64,000 nucleotides of DNA from Symbiodinium kawagutii (GCA_009767595.1 VSDK01027733.1:3323-67322), one strand, 5' to 3'; positions 33,359 through 44,397 are shown, numbered from the stretch's first letter. A program made the numbers and translations. The notes: generated by a model not told the origin, from the sequence alone.

Positions 33359-33457
33359 CGAGGCAATGCTCTGGGAGCACTGTGGCAGGGCCGGACCTTC
33401 TTCATCTCTATGAGTTCGCCGGATGTGGTGCCTGCTGAGGACGGCGAAAGGCGAAGG
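33359..33457 (+). CDS. Gene B exon, GRTF part of repeated module
   Basis: 99 nt between CATCTTGCAG and GTAAGGCTGG, phase 0 at both ends, 33 residues: RGNALGALWQGRTFFISMSS then PDVVPAEDGERRR. It resembles the island at 53422-53529 (GGRTFYISLRTPDAEV). At lower similarity it resembles gene E 49673-49763 (FANGTRTASW), so it is placed in the same module. The donor is close to consensus. Confidence 0.65.
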
Positions 33458-34204
33458 GTAAGGCTGGAGGAAGGATCAACAAGGATTCACAATGACGAAG
33501 CATCATTGGAGATGACTACTTGGATGTGCAGCTGTGGTTTTAGGCATGTAGCCATGGTCAGAAACCCTACAAGGTAGCTTGTAGCCTCTACAATCATTGT
33601 TGCTGACCAGTTACTCAGTAGAGATGCACATCTAAGTCATAATGATAGAAAGAAGAATCAACCATTGATAACGAAGACAAACCATCAGCTTTTATAGTGA
33701 TGAATATACGGTAATGGTGAATAAGGATTAGTCAAGCTGATTCATAATGATTGATGATGGGTCAATCATACATGATACCTTCCCCCAAAAGGATTCGAAA
33801 GGGCTGTATGCGTGATCCTGCAATCATCATTTCCAACAAGATCCATGCTGGTAGCCCAAGCTTACTTTCAACAGTGATACCCCAATATGCCCAATGGGCC
33901 AATGGGCACCAAGATGGGCTGAAGCACATTGGAAAGCTATCCTCAAAAGTGTATGAACAAACTGAGCAAACATGAGAGCATCGGTGCTGCAGCTGCCCAC
34001 GTGGATGAAACGATTGGGGCGCAGCGTTTGCAACCAACAAAACTCGGAGAAACTTGCCCAGTTTGAGTATCGGAAACCAACCAATGCCTGAGGGATGATG
34101 GATTTCAACGACAGATCTGCGTCGTAATGCCAACCCTGAATGATAACCTCGTGGTTGATGAATAATGATTCAGAGGGGATATCCCCCAAGTTTGCCAACT
34201 GGCT

Positions 34205-34420
34205 TCCCATTAAAATGCTACCCCGCCCCAAACAATAAACTGGTTGGTGGTTTCAAACGTTTTTCATTTTCCCTTGTAATCATTTACAAATGGTTGGCTG
34301 ACTAATCTTTTTCAAAGGGTTGGTTCAACCACCAACCAGTAATGATCATTATCAATCATTATAACCAAATTATTAACCCTTATAACCACTAGGTAACCAT
34401 GGGTGGTTCAACCACCAACC
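34205..34420. mobile_element. Inverted-repeat element related to the 42936-43127 intron
   Basis: CTGGTTGGTGGTTTCAAACG pairs with GGTTCAACCACCAACC, which occurs twice. AATGGTTGGCTGACTAATCT matches AATTGGTTGGTTGACTAATA in the 42936-43127 intron, and TACCCCGCC opens both. Confidence 0.6.
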
Positions 34421-34446
34421 GGTCAACTATTACCTGTCCTGATGAG

Positions 34447-34560
34447 CTCTGGGAATTCCGGAGCTCACCGGACCAGGACTCTGAAGGCGCGTCGGATTTC
34501 TGGTCCACTCAAAGCGGAGATGGCAGCCAGGGGACCGCTACCATCCGAGGACCTTGATAT
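34447..34560 (+). CDS. Gene B candidate exon, weak
   Basis: After CTGATGAG, phase 0: LWEFRSSPDQDSEGASDFWS then TQSGDGSQGTATIRGP to TGA. An overlapping frame starting with ATG (MSSGNSGAHRTRTLKARRIS) is equally open. No GT donor is obvious. Short TTGATATACC direct repeats follow. Confidence 0.3.
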
Positions 34561-35195
34561 ACCTTGATATACCTTGATCATGTTGGAGATTTTGGGTCTT
34601 CCAAGAGTCGTTTCTTTGAAGATTCCTTGGTTCATCAAAGCAGATTGCGACTCCATTTTGGTGGTTTCTTCGAAGATATTGTTTCATTGGGAGAATATTG
34701 CTAATTGAGTCTGGGTCCTTGTTAGCTAACCTTTTTTAAGTTTGAAGAATTGTTTGGACATTTTGGGATGTAAATAAGACATTTATCAGGATCAAAAACA
34801 TGTACATCGTCCAGTTTGGATAAAAAACGAATGGCATTGTGTTTGCAAAATACCGTGTGGATTTTTAGATGCTGAACAAGCGCCAACATGTTTTAAACAT
34901 TTTGGGACGCAAAAACGAAACATTTCATGTTGCATTTTTGATCTTCAAGCAGTTTTTACTTCTGTTTATCGTTTTTGAATGCTACTGTATGCTTGTGGAT
35001 AACTGACAGCAACCCCCACCTGCATGGTTTCACTGCATGGTTGTTTCATTGCTTGTTTCACTCATAAATATACTTGTCTCGGGCTCATGGAATCTTCTGG
35101 TATTTTCAAGGCAACGTCCAAGTGTCTGTTCCCCTCATTCCGTGAACCCTGGGGGCTGGGCGGTAGCGTAAACTGGTGCATCAGTTTCTTTTCAG

Positions 35196-35307
35196 CGCAG
35201 GGCTGTTTGTCCAGCGGAACTTCATTTCAGGGACTACCAGCGCGGCCCCCCAGGTCAGTTTGGAGCAGTGGGCGATCCTCTTCAAGGAGCGGTGGTGCCC
35301 TTCAGGG
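35196..35307 (+). CDS. Gene B exon
   Basis: 112 nt between CTTTTCAG and the consensus donor GTAAGGTGAG, starting in phase 0 and leaving one base. Residues: RRAVCPAELHFRDYQRGPPG then QFGAVGDPLQGAVVPFR. The frame continues about 30 codons into the intron, but the strong donor argues for splicing. The remaining G would join AG at 35514 to restore a codon. It probably follows the GRTF exon within the module. Confidence 0.65.
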
Positions 35308-35513
35308 GTAAGGTGAGATCTTATGGTATCCCTTTAATACGGGGGAGACCCACAGCAGATTTCAGCACCGCAGTTTATTCTGCTGCCGTGGCCGGGGGCG
35401 GGAGTTAACCCAGACGAGGCACGCCATCGCATTTGAATTTCTCAATAGCTTATTAAGACTGTATTATGACGTTCATGTGTGAGATGGTTGCACGGATTCA
35501 TTTTAGCATTTAG

Positions 35514-35914
35514 AGATGGCGTGCCTCCAGATGTCTGGGAACTCCTCCCCCGCGCTGGCCTCTTGTACGCTTTGGGAGATTGCCCCTGTCGGCTCCAGGC
35601 AGCATTGGAAAAGAGTCATTATTTATGATGTCATCTTCTGTGGATTGGGTTTTTCAACACTGCCTTGGCTCGACAAGGAGCAAAGAGGTTCATTCAAATT
35701 CTCAAGGTTTGAAGCCCCGGCTGGTGAAACAAGGATCAGTGAAACCATGCAGGTGGGGGTTGCAGAACAGCATCCAAAACTGGCCTTCAAGAACAATAGA
35801 GAAATAGATGCATTCAAAACTAAAAAACAATATTTCCAAATTCTTGATTGTAAGGAAAACTCCTTATTAGTGAACGGTAGTAGCACGGAGGCCTTTTTTG
35901 CCGTTGGCAAGTGA
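35514..35914 (+). CDS. Possible terminal exon of gene B
   Basis: Preceded by GCATTTAG. The two bases AG complete the codon left by the exon ending at 35307. The frame is then open for 132 codons to TGA (MACLQMSGNSSPALASCTLW; FSRFEAPAGETRISETMQVG; KQYFQILDCKENSLLVNGSS). It is AT-richer and longer than other gene B exons. Another frame over the first 100 nt (DGVPPDVWELLPRAGLLYAL) is at least as protein-like but out of phase. A 204-codon antisense frame overlaps. The call is tentative. Confidence 0.35.
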
Positions 35915-36467
35915 AACCATGAATTCCGAATTCGAGGCAGGTTTGTAGGAAACCAACTTGCCAAGCGCCCTCCAGAGTAGCCACGGCCGCATGCAACAAA
36001 ATCAGCCGACACAAAGCTGAACGAAACACCCAACAAATCATAGGCGAAAGGCTGCGCACATGAAGGTTGGTACTGAGATGTACTGCGCACGCGCCGGGCT
36101 GTTGTGGAGGGGTTGGCTGCCGGTGCAAGGGTTTGCCGTGGGAGATGGCAGAAATGAATAAAAGATGATGGTTTTCGACGGTCCCGGAGTCCCAGAGTCA
36201 ACAGGGGGTTCATTTTACCGATCACCCTCACCTTCAACCATCTTCAACCTTTCATGGCTCAATCCATCTGAGGAAATACCAGGACTACCCCACCCCGAAT
36301 CATCATGCACCATCATGAAGACCATGATAAAAACCATCAACAAACAAACATCAACGTCAATCGTTGATGAACCACACTCAACCATGCTCAAGCATAGCCA
36401 TGCTGAACCACCATGAACCATAGTTAAGCACGATAGTTCAACATAATCAACCATCATGATTTGCTTA

Positions 36468-36605
36468 CTAATCTCCACCCGTCACCCCGCTGTCCCCCTG
36501 GTGGCACCCCCTGGTGGCGCGCCCTTGGTGGTCTTGCGCGCCCGCAGGACCCGCGCCGAAAGCGGCGCGACGGAGAAGATGGAGAAAGCGCCCATGTTTC
36601 ACTGA
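36468..36605 (+). CDS. Candidate terminal exon, gene B or separate
   Basis: A GC-rich frame open to TGA at 36603-36605: STRHPAVPLVAPPGGAPLVV, LRARRTRAESGATEKMEKAP, MFH. No AG acceptor is clear just upstream. GTGGCACCCCCTGG and CTGGTGGCGCGCCC repeats suggest internal duplication. Upstream AACCATAGTTAAGC repeats fit the usual pre-exon polarity. Confidence 0.45.
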   Translation, partial: LISTRHPAVPLVAPPGGAPLVVLRARRTRAESGATEKMEKAPMFH

Positions 36606-36942
36606 TCAATCCCTAAGCTCAATCCGCGTAGGTATTGCGTATAGATTGAGCTCCGTAGGCTCCCCAGAGCACTATATACATCATTGATCAGGGGGTCTGT
36701 CCCTCAACAGGTGACGAACATGGACATGCAACAGGCCCAAGTGACTTGCAGCACTTGGAGTTTTCATTCGCGTTTTGGTTCGGATTCCAAGACACCTTCC
36801 ATTGACGGAAGCAACAAGGCCAATGCAAGCCAAACAAAATGAACCACGGAACTGATCGAGAGATATCAAAAAGTACTGGGAGGCCAAAGGTTGAGAGTCA
36901 CTCGATCTTTATTCGACCATGGTTGCAAAAGCGCATCTTCAT

Positions 36943-37149
36943 CTAGATTCCACAACTTCCCGCTGCAAAATTCAGAATAGCTAGTAGGCAGGTTGGATCC
37001 AGCTTCTCCACCTTCGCCTTCGCTTTCTCAGCTGGCGCCAGGGGTCGTCTTGAGAGTTCGGAATCACTGAGATTCTTCATGTTGTTGACGCGTTCCGGAC
37101 GGACCTCCCACCTTGATTGCAGGACCGCGAATGCGAATAAGATGAACAA
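36943..37149 (-). CDS. Uncertain antisense ORF (68 aa)
   Basis: Reverse frame with MFILFAFAVLQSRWEV then VNNMKNLSDSELSRRPLAPA and EKAKAKVEKLDPTCLLAIL. The C-terminal half is charged and protein-like. This is the best minus-strand candidate in the window. Small and unrecognised. Confidence 0.3.
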   Translation of the reverse strand: MFILFAFAVLQSRWEVRPERVNNMKNLSDSELSRRPLAPAEKAKAKVEKLDPTCLLAILNFAAGSCGI

Positions 37150-37171
37150 TCACTTTTGACGCGGGATCGCC

Positions 37172-37489
37172 ATGTTATCATACATTGCTGCATTTTGTTT
37201 CAGAGAGCTGGCGGGCTTTGCCCGGGATTTTTCCTCTCCAAGAAAGTGCCAGGGCAAAGGGGCCCAAGTCTGTATCCAAGTCGTAAAGGGGCCCTTAGCG
37301 CGACCAATTTCCTGCATTTGGCTTTGTGTTAAGCAACGCTCCTTTCCTGTACCCAAGCTAGTGCCCCTGCACGATGATATAGTAGTGGCATTGTGTTTCT
37401 GCCGTGTGCCTCCGCGCCTGCAGACTGAAAAATTGCAAGTCTGGAAGCGGATGCAATCTAGACGACTAGGCCTGCCACTAGACTACTAA
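37172..37489 (+). CDS. Uncertain ORF (105 aa)
   Basis: Includes FARDFSSPRKCQGKGAQVCI, QVVKGPLARPISCIWLCVKQ and TEKLQVWKRMQSRRLGLP. An antisense frame over part of it is also open. No domain is recognised. Confidence 0.25.
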   Translation: MLSYIAAFCFRELAGFARDFSSPRKCQGKGAQVCIQVVKGPLARPISCIWLCVKQRSFPVPKLVPLHDDIVVALCFCRVPPRLQTEKLQVWKRMQSRRLGLPLDY

Positions 37490-38331
37490 ACTACCAAAAG
37501 TCTATACCAGCTTCGAAGCTTCCCTGCTGGTGCCCTTGCTTGGACATGCAGCTGCAGCAGTCCAACCTTGGAGGTGCGCAATTTTGGACTTATTCGGGTC
37601 GGTGTCAGATTTTGGCATTGAGGCAAAGGCTAATTTGTAGAAGCCAGATCTTTGAACCAAAACTCACCTGATTGAACCAAAACTCACCTGGTTGATGGGT
37701 GTCCCGCACAAGCGAGCACTTGTGAGCCCCATTTGCATGGGAAACATATTGTAGTCCTGCTGTTTGACGTGTTGTGGTTCTGGCTGCTAAACACTTGCCA
37801 GGTGTTTCGTCCTTATCCTGCCGCTGGAGGTTCGCCACCTTGTCCGGCTTGGCAAATTTCGACGGTCCGATTTGAAAATCAATGGCCGGAATTGTTGTCT
37901 GACAGTGGGCTACCCCAGCAAGCTCAAGGCTCATCTGACAGTGATCATTTGGGATCCAAACAGCAGGACTTGCTCGGACAAGTTTGTCACGGACTTGCCA
38001 TACTAGACAGTTATTGCAATGAAGTTCCATGAAGAGTTTCCATTTTTTGTTCCCAACAACTCACCAACGTTGTTCCAGCATCGCGACCGCTGAAAGGGGA
38101 TTCGATGATACACTTGTCCATAGCGCAAAGGCCTCAGGTACCTACTGAGCATCGTCCTCCTTCTTCTCGAGCAGTTGAGCTTGCTTCGCAGCTTCATGGT
38201 TCTTGCCAAACCTGGAAATCTATGTGGGATCATTGGGGGATGATAAGTGCATCGCAAACAAACTCAACAGAAAGATTGTCAAGGACAATCCAAAGTATTG
38301 AGAATTTACATACCGCGCTTAGATCAGCCAC

Positions 38332-38754
38332 ATGATTTTTCATCAGAATCCAGCATCAAGGTTTGCCACCACGTACCACGTCAACCTTGGCCACAAGCTG
38401 GATGGCCAGGAAACAAGAAGGGCGGCCAAGGCAGCAAAGAGGGCAGCGAAGAAGGCCGCGAAGAAGAGTGCCTCTGCCAGTCCCCCCAGCTCTGTGGCCG
38501 CTACCCCAGCCACTTCGCCTGGAAGTGAAGCAGGCGAAGGGTTGACACAAGTGGAGGTAACTCTGCCCTCTGGCCGGCAAGTCGGCCTGGAAGTGCTCAA
38601 GACCCGCACGGTCGCTGAGGTGGCCGTCTTGGCAGGCTTGGCGTGGACAGAGATGGCACGCCGTTACTTCAGTGATGGCAAAAAAGTTTTGAGGATGGCG
38701 GACCGTGTCGGTACGCTGTCCACCGGCCGTGTGCTGGTTCTGGACGAGCGCTAG
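38332..38754 (+). CDS. Ubiquitin-like-fold protein, single exon (140 aa)
   Basis: ATG at 38332 to TAG at 38752-38754. Residues 1-30 are polar. A Lys/Ala run follows (RRAAKAAKRAAKKAAKK), then a Ser/Pro/Ala/Thr linker. From about residue 72 the pattern is TQVEVTLPSGRQVGLEVLK, a helix TRTVAEVAVLAGLAWTEMA, then SDGKKVLRMADRVGTLSTGR and VLVLDER. Two strands, a helix, a D-G-K-x-L strand and a final hydrophobic strand fit a ubiquitin-like beta-grasp fold (inferred from spacing). There is no C-terminal GG, so conjugation is unlikely. It is intronless and GC-rich, unlike neighbours, which suggests a retrogene. An exon start after CATCAAG at about 38360 is an alternative. Confidence 0.65.
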   Translation: MIFHQNPASRFATTYHVNLGHKLDGQETRRAAKAAKRAAKKAAKKSASASPPSSVAATPATSPGSEAGEGLTQVEVTLPSGRQVGLEVLKTRTVAEVAVLAGLAWTEMARRYFSDGKKVLRMADRVGTLSTGRVLVLDER

Positions 38755-39408
38755 TTGTTGAAGAAGTCAGCGCTATGCACAGGGTCGTCCCTAATCAGTT
38801 TGCTACAAGGATGAAATTTGGTGAGCCAACTTTTCCAATAGGGCTCCCAGCTTGATATCCCGAATTTATTGCAAGCATCCCAGTGAATGGGCTATCGCCC
38901 ATGCAGAGTTCTGTGGTTGATGCCAGTCTGGCACGGGTCTGAACTGGCGCCTCAATGTTGATCAGTGTTGTTCTTGACGCATGGGTTTTGGACGGTGGGT
39001 GCTGGTATTGAGTACATGGGCTTTCGACGGAGTTTGAACATGCACTCCGCTTCTCCTTGATGCCTAACGTGCTGCAGTAGGGTCATGCTGGGCCATGTGG
39101 GTGATACCGGGTGTTCTGGGCTGTTTGAGGCACACTCTTAGTGGGTGCGCCTAGGGTATCCAAAGGTGCTTATGTTTTATGTTTGTGTTTGGTTGGTCGC
39201 TTTGTTGATTGGTTGGCTATGGTGACGAAAGTGGCGTGCCTCAGGCATGGCGTGATGCTCTCATCGCCTTGCCTTTGAACTCGGACATCAGCGACAGGAA
39301 GAATGTGGTCATTGCTGAGCAATTGTTTGGTAGGTAGGTCCATTCTCAGCAAAGTGCTCTGTTCATTTTAGTATCGCCGGGGTATTGGTTTCACCTTGGC
39401 CACGCCCC

Positions 39409-40160
39409 CTATCATATATGTTGGGCTCATTGTCCTTGGAAAGTGGTAGCTTCCAAACTGAGTATCATATATACTGGGCTCATTGTCCTTGGAAAGTTGC
39501 AGCTTCAAATTCAATATCATTTACAGGGCTGGTTCATTATCTTTGGAACATTTCTATTTCCGAGCTGAGTACAACATACAAGGCTGGTTCATTATCCTTG
39601 GGCAGTTTCATCCTCCAAGCTGAGTATAGCATAAATACAGGGTGGTTCAGTATCCTTGGGCAGTTTCATCCTCCAAAAGTGGGTATAACATACAGGGTGG
39701 TCCATCATCCTTGGGCACTTTCGTCCTCCAAACTGAGTATAACATACACAGGGTGGTTTATCGTCCTTGGACGGTTTCAGCTTCCAGACTGAGTATAGCA
39801 TACACAGGGTGGTTCATCGTCCTTGGACATTTTCAGCTTCCAGACTGAATATAACATAAATACAGGGTGGTTCATCATCCTTGGGCAGTTTCAGCTTCCG
39901 AACTGAGTATAACATACAGGGTGGTTCATCATCCTTGGAACATCTGCTTCCGAACTGAGTATAGCATACAGGGTGGTTCATCATCCTTGGGAAGTTTCAG
40001 GCTCCAGACTGAGTATAACATACAGGGCCGGTTCATCATCCTTGGGATGTTGCAGGATCAGATTGAGTATAACATACAGCGCTGAGTATAACATAAATAC
40101 AGGGTGGTTCATCATCCTTGGGCAGTTTCAGCTTCTAAACTGAGTAAAGCAATAACAGTA
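39409..40160. repeat. 55-62 bp minisatellite, about 13 copies
   Basis: Unit type GGGTGGTTCATCATCCTTGG, CAGTTTCAGCTTCCAAACTG, AGTATAACATACA. Units vary by a TAAATACAG extension and by point changes. Three + strand frames of 68-135 codons across it are by-products. Confidence 0.9.
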
Positions 40161-40569
40161 ATCAGTAATACAGGGAAATCGCCATCAGAAACATCATCCT
40201 TAGGCTGGTTCAGGTTCCAACTTGTAAGCTGCTCTGTGTCATGTACCCAGATCGACCTTGAACAAACAGGGGCGCCCAATTAATGATAATGACCCATGGC
40301 AATAATATAAAAGGTAACCTTTTGCCATGTATATACACAGGCTGTAGCAGGAGTGACTGAATCGAATCGTTTGCCACCGTGGCCGTGGCCCGGTGAGCTC
40401 ACCATGGGAGCTTTTAGAGACATGAAGGAGGGTTGTTCGACCATGAAAAACAAAAATCACAACAACACATGAACCAAAAACATGAGACCCAAGAAGATGG
40501 AGTAGACAATGGTGAATGGTGACAGTTGTTTTACAGTTACCATCTGAATCCACAGCTAATCACTTAGTC

Positions 40570-40843
40570 ATTTGGCCCACCAAACCCATGTCTCTCGCTT
40601 CTCGCGCGGCATGTTTTGTCCCGGGTGATCCACGCAGATTGTTTTGAGATCAGCAGCGGCCAGCTAGTTGTCTCAAAGCTGATTGTGGAGAAGGCTCTCA
40701 AGGACAATTTGCAGGCGTCTGGCTGCAAGCCAGCAAAGTCCCGTGCGAAATTGGAAGAGATCTTTGCAGGGGTTTCTCGGTGTAATTTCATTTGCTTGGC
40801 TACACATTTGATATATCCCCCTGCCCCACCCTACCGGTCCTGA
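40570..40843 (+). CDS. Candidate coding island, gene D
   Basis: Open from a CACTTAG acceptor to TGA, about 91 codons, with the first ATG at 40616. It includes VLSRVIHADCFEISSGQLVV, SKLIVEKALKDNLQASGCKP and AKSRAKLEEIFAGVSR. After that a GTGTAATTTC donor is possible (40777 region), and the rest is less protein-like. Predicted helical, Lys/Leu-rich. The antisense frame is also open. Family not recognised. Confidence 0.5.
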
Positions 40844-41191
40844 GGCCAGCGACCGTGCTCACTTTCATGTTGCCGGGATGGCAGAGATGGATGAGTCCAG
40901 GGAAAAAACACGATGCCGAATGCGGTTGCAGTGGTCTGGTGGGAAGATTTGGTAGCCAGCCACAAGGCAATGAAACAAATCAAGGGATTTGATATGATTT
41001 ATCCTCAATTCAGACTCAATTCATGTTAATTCATGCTGATTTCAAGTGTTTGACAACTGATTTGTTTAACCAACTGATGTTGGAATGTAGCACCTTTTGG
41101 CCCTGAGCCAACAACAACCCAAGACTTGATTGAAAGTCAACATCCCAGCCATTTATTAGAATGGGAATGCACCATGGTGATCTGGTCCATC

Positions 41192-41320
41192 TATTTGCTA
41201 GTTGTTTGGAAGCTCCACTGACACATCTCCAACAGCAGAGGGGCAGAAGATTGTACCCAAGGCGCTTGCTCCTCGCGTGTCCATTTGGTTGGATGGAAAC
41301 GACAAACAGACAATCATTTT
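41192..41320 (+). CDS. Candidate exon following gene D
   Basis: After TTTGCTAG the frame reads LFGSSTDTSPTAEGQKIVPK then ALAPRVSIWLDGNDKQTIIL. It stays open further into AT-rich sequence. A long antisense frame overlaps. The 3' border is not clear. Confidence 0.35.
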
Positions 41321-42827
41321 GTTTTTCAATCCAGCATATTTCTATGTTTTGATCCTGGTGAAATGTCTCGTTTACATCCCAAACCCAAAAAATTTTTGGC
41401 TTATCCAACACATTTCAAAATCCAAGCACGTTCCATTTGTTTTGCAATCCAAATTAGATGCTATATATATTTTTAATCCTGGTATAATGTCTACATCCCA
41501 AAATGTCCAAAAATTTTTCAAACTTTAAAAAGATTAGTTAACAAGGGCCCAGGAATAGTCGTTGTAGGGGCCTAATATGGAGCCATGAGAGCCCACAGGT
41601 CTCGACCGTGGACAGTGTATCCATGCAGGGTCCAATTCCTATCCCAAGCGAGATCATCACAGGTGCACCGCTTGAGATGATGTGGGTTTTGTAGTCTGTC
41701 AATGTTGGTCATCGTTGCTTATCCATGCCAAGAACCAATCATGGGTAATCTGACCTGCAGAGAACATCATTCAACAAATTTCGCGCCATTTGGTTGTGGA
41801 TCTAAATGACTCACCCCTCAGGATGGTTGGCCTACAGCCTTTGGCAATGATTACCCTATTTATCACTCGTTCAAAACCTTTTTCTCCATGATCAACCAGT
41901 AATCAAGTCATTCACCATCATGAATCAATATGATCCCAGCGTGGTCCTTCGTAGCTCTGTGGTCCCATCAACTGGTAATCTATTGCCAAGTGCTGGATGT
42001 TGGCCTTCGAGCAGCCAGGGCTGCTCACTCTGTCATCTGGGTTGGTCACTTTGGTTTTGTTCATGATGTCCCTTGTGTTCGTGATCATTGGAACCGACAG
42101 TAACTTATTGTAAAAAACCATGAACAATATGGGTTGATGGTGTCAATCATGATGATGACTCATGTTTGATACAGCGCTCAGCGATTCAAACCGGGGTTTC
42201 TGCTTACATGCCCGGCAATCTGTTCACCAGCAGTCCAGAGCCATAGTGGTCCCCCATGCACAGCTCAGCCCTGGAATATCGCGATGATTGTGTCCAATAG
42301 TGAGGAAAGTCGAACGGCTAGTTACCTACAATCATGCCGCAAGTAGGATAACGTGACATGAAACATAGTTAGCAAGGTCGCGAAAAACTCAGCAATTTAT
42401 CCGATGGCATTAACTGCAGTCACCAAAATCACGAAGCATTAATCTCTTCTTAGACTTCATTGTTTGAGCCTGGGTCGAAAGCACCCGTTGTCATTTAGAT
42501 ATGCTTGCCAAAAAGGCATACCAAGTTGGAGCCAGTGCCGTGTCATTTTAGGTCAAAGCCATAGGGGTAGTTGAAGGGCAAAGATGAGCAAATGCCATTC
42601 CAAGTGGAGGCAGACCAATTTCGGGTTTCGGAATCCATCGTTAAGCAGGATTGAACCAACCATGTTTTAACAGCGAACATGTTGTTAACCAGGATTGAGC
42701 CAACCATGTTTTACCAACGAAAATGTTGACAATTGTTGACCAGGATTGAACGAATCATGTGAAAACCATGGTCAGATTGAATTCCCGCCAGCTGAACATT
42801 CCAACGATGACTCACCATCTGCCGCAG

Positions 42828-42935
42828 GTTCCGATCAGGGCCGAGCTGAAGAGGCTCGTACGACGGGCGGAGCCGGGTAACGACCGAACCGATGGTTCGA
42901 TCCAACGAATTCCTGGTGTTTCTCAAGTCATAGAG
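42828..42935 (+). CDS. Gene E candidate exon
   Basis: 108 nt between CTGCCGCAG and GTACCCCCCGCC, phase 0 at both ends, 36 residues: VPIRAELKRLVRRAEPGNDR, TDGSIQRIPGVSQVIE. It joins in phase to 43128. The intron between them begins with the element end itself. Confidence 0.65.
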
Positions 42936-43127
42936 GTACCCCCCGCCATCATTTGGTTGGTGGTTTGATTGATATTTTCTTCTTTAGCAATTATTAACAA
43001 TTGGTTGGTTGACTAATATTTTTCATTGGGGTTGAAACCGCCAACCTGTATTCCATTGTTAGCAATTTATTTGCAATATAAAGCAACCATAACTTGGGGG
43101 GTTCCCTATATCGAGAAACCCCCATAG
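42936..43127 (+). mobile_element. Intron built from an inverted-repeat element
   Basis: 192 bp from GTACCCCCCGCC to GAGAAACCCCCATAG. It contains GGTTGGTGGTTTGATTG opposed to GGGTTGAAACCGCCAACC, and GGGGGGTTCCC near the right end opposed to GTACCCCCC at the left. The right end GAGAAACCCCC is family II-like. The middle is homologous to 34205-34330. Confidence 0.7.
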
Positions 43128-43197
43128 TTTCCTGGATGCTGTCATGCATTGCTGGGCTCGCAGTCGAACGGATTCGATGACTATTCCTCTTCTCCAA
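43128..43197 (+). CDS. Gene E candidate exon or gene end
   Basis: After CCCCATAG in phase 0: FPGCCHALLGSQSNGFDDYS then SSP, followed by AGTTGA. Either GTTGAG is a donor (one base left) or the gene ends here with Ser-stop. The next good exon (44015) needs two carried bases, which favours a gene end or a missed exon. Confidence 0.55.
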
Positions 43198-43521
43198 GTT
43201 GAGTTTGAATTATTTTGAGTCACGAAATTGGTCACAAAAGGTGCATTTGATGCTCAGTTCTATTGTCCAGTGGTTTCTACGCTTAAGGGTGGCCATACAA
43301 CGTCGTGACGTAGAAGAAAGCGCGCGCCAGAACCTCCGAAAGCTTTCAACATTCCACGCGCATGGGAATTCCAATCTGTTGGCATCTGTAGCTTCCGTTT
43401 GGGTGGTTAGCTGACGCACACGAATGTGTCCTAGCCATAGGTGTTCTATGATGTTGCCATCACAAATTTGTTTATTTGCCATTTCCAGACGATGCTATCT
43501 GCAGAGTATTGTGTCCACAGT

Positions 43522-43568
43522 TTGGCAATCACCATCATCATCATCATCATCATCAGCATCATCATCAG

Positions 43569-43614
<46 letters not shown>

Positions 43615-43702
43615 GTCATCATCATCATCATCATCATCAACAACGATAATTATCACCATCGTCATCATCAGCACCATCATAATCATCATCAATAATTATC
43701 AC

Positions 43703-43734
<32 letters not shown>

Positions 43735-43759
43735 ATAAAAATAAAAATAATCATCATCG

Positions 43760-43792
<33 letters not shown>

Positions 43793-43832
43793 ATAATCAT
43801 CATTAATAATCATCAAAGCCATCACCACCATC

Positions 43833-43864
<32 letters not shown>

Positions 43865-43896
43865 CATCATCAAGAATCATCATCATCATCATCACC

Positions 43897-43960
<64 letters not shown>

Positions 43961-43968
43961 ATAATCAT
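43522..43968. repeat. (ATC)n array, about 450 bp
   Basis: Long ATC trinucleotide array with AATAATTATC and AATAAAAATAA interruptions. Open in all three frames as His, Ile or Ser runs (Met or Asp runs antisense), none of them a gene. Confidence 0.95.
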
Positions 43969-44014
43969 TATATATCCCTCATGGTTAAGCACAAAGTAGC
44001 CATGGTGTGCTCAG

Positions 44015-44095
44015 GGTGCACCTGCGCCAGGGATCCCCGGACATGGGGTACAAGCTGGAACTGAATCAACAAAAGGCCTGGGCGGTGCGGCGCAG
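44015..44095 (+). CDS. Gene E candidate exon
   Basis: After GTGCTCAG: VHLRQGSPDMGYKLELNQQK then AWAVRRS, beginning with one base that completes a carried codon. Several GT sites follow within 15 bp, so the end is uncertain. It lies just after the ATC array. Confidence 0.55.
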
Positions 44096-44397
44096 TGGTG
44101 GTTGCTGTGTTGGTTGTGTTGGTGGGTTGACTGTAGGTCAGGTGCCCAGTGTGGGGTTTCAGCAAAGGTGCCACTGTTGCAGCAAAGGTGCCACTCGCTG
44201 CTGCTCCGATTGTCATCCTTGTATTTGCATACGTTTGCTGCCGTTACTGCCGTTGCTATTGCTGCTGTTGTGGTGGGGGGGGGGGGGCTCGTCATCGTCG
44301 TCGTCATCGTCGTCGTCGTCATGTTTGTTATTGTTGTTGTTCTAGTTTCAGAAGACCCAGCTATCCGCACCAGACTTCCGCAGCACGCGCTGCTCAG

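Noticed and set aside
35623-36237. Antisense 204-aa ORF
   Set aside because: Overlaps a + strand frame that matches the carried phase of the preceding exon; the antisense has no splice-like borders. Not fully excluded.
39385-39848. 135-aa and 68-aa + strand ORFs
   Set aside because: By-products of the 55-62 bp minisatellite; the frame changes with unit length.
43424-43740. His/Ile/Ser-rich ORFs (and antisense Met/Asp runs)
   Set aside because: Translation of the ATC trinucleotide array in different frames; no unique coding sequence.
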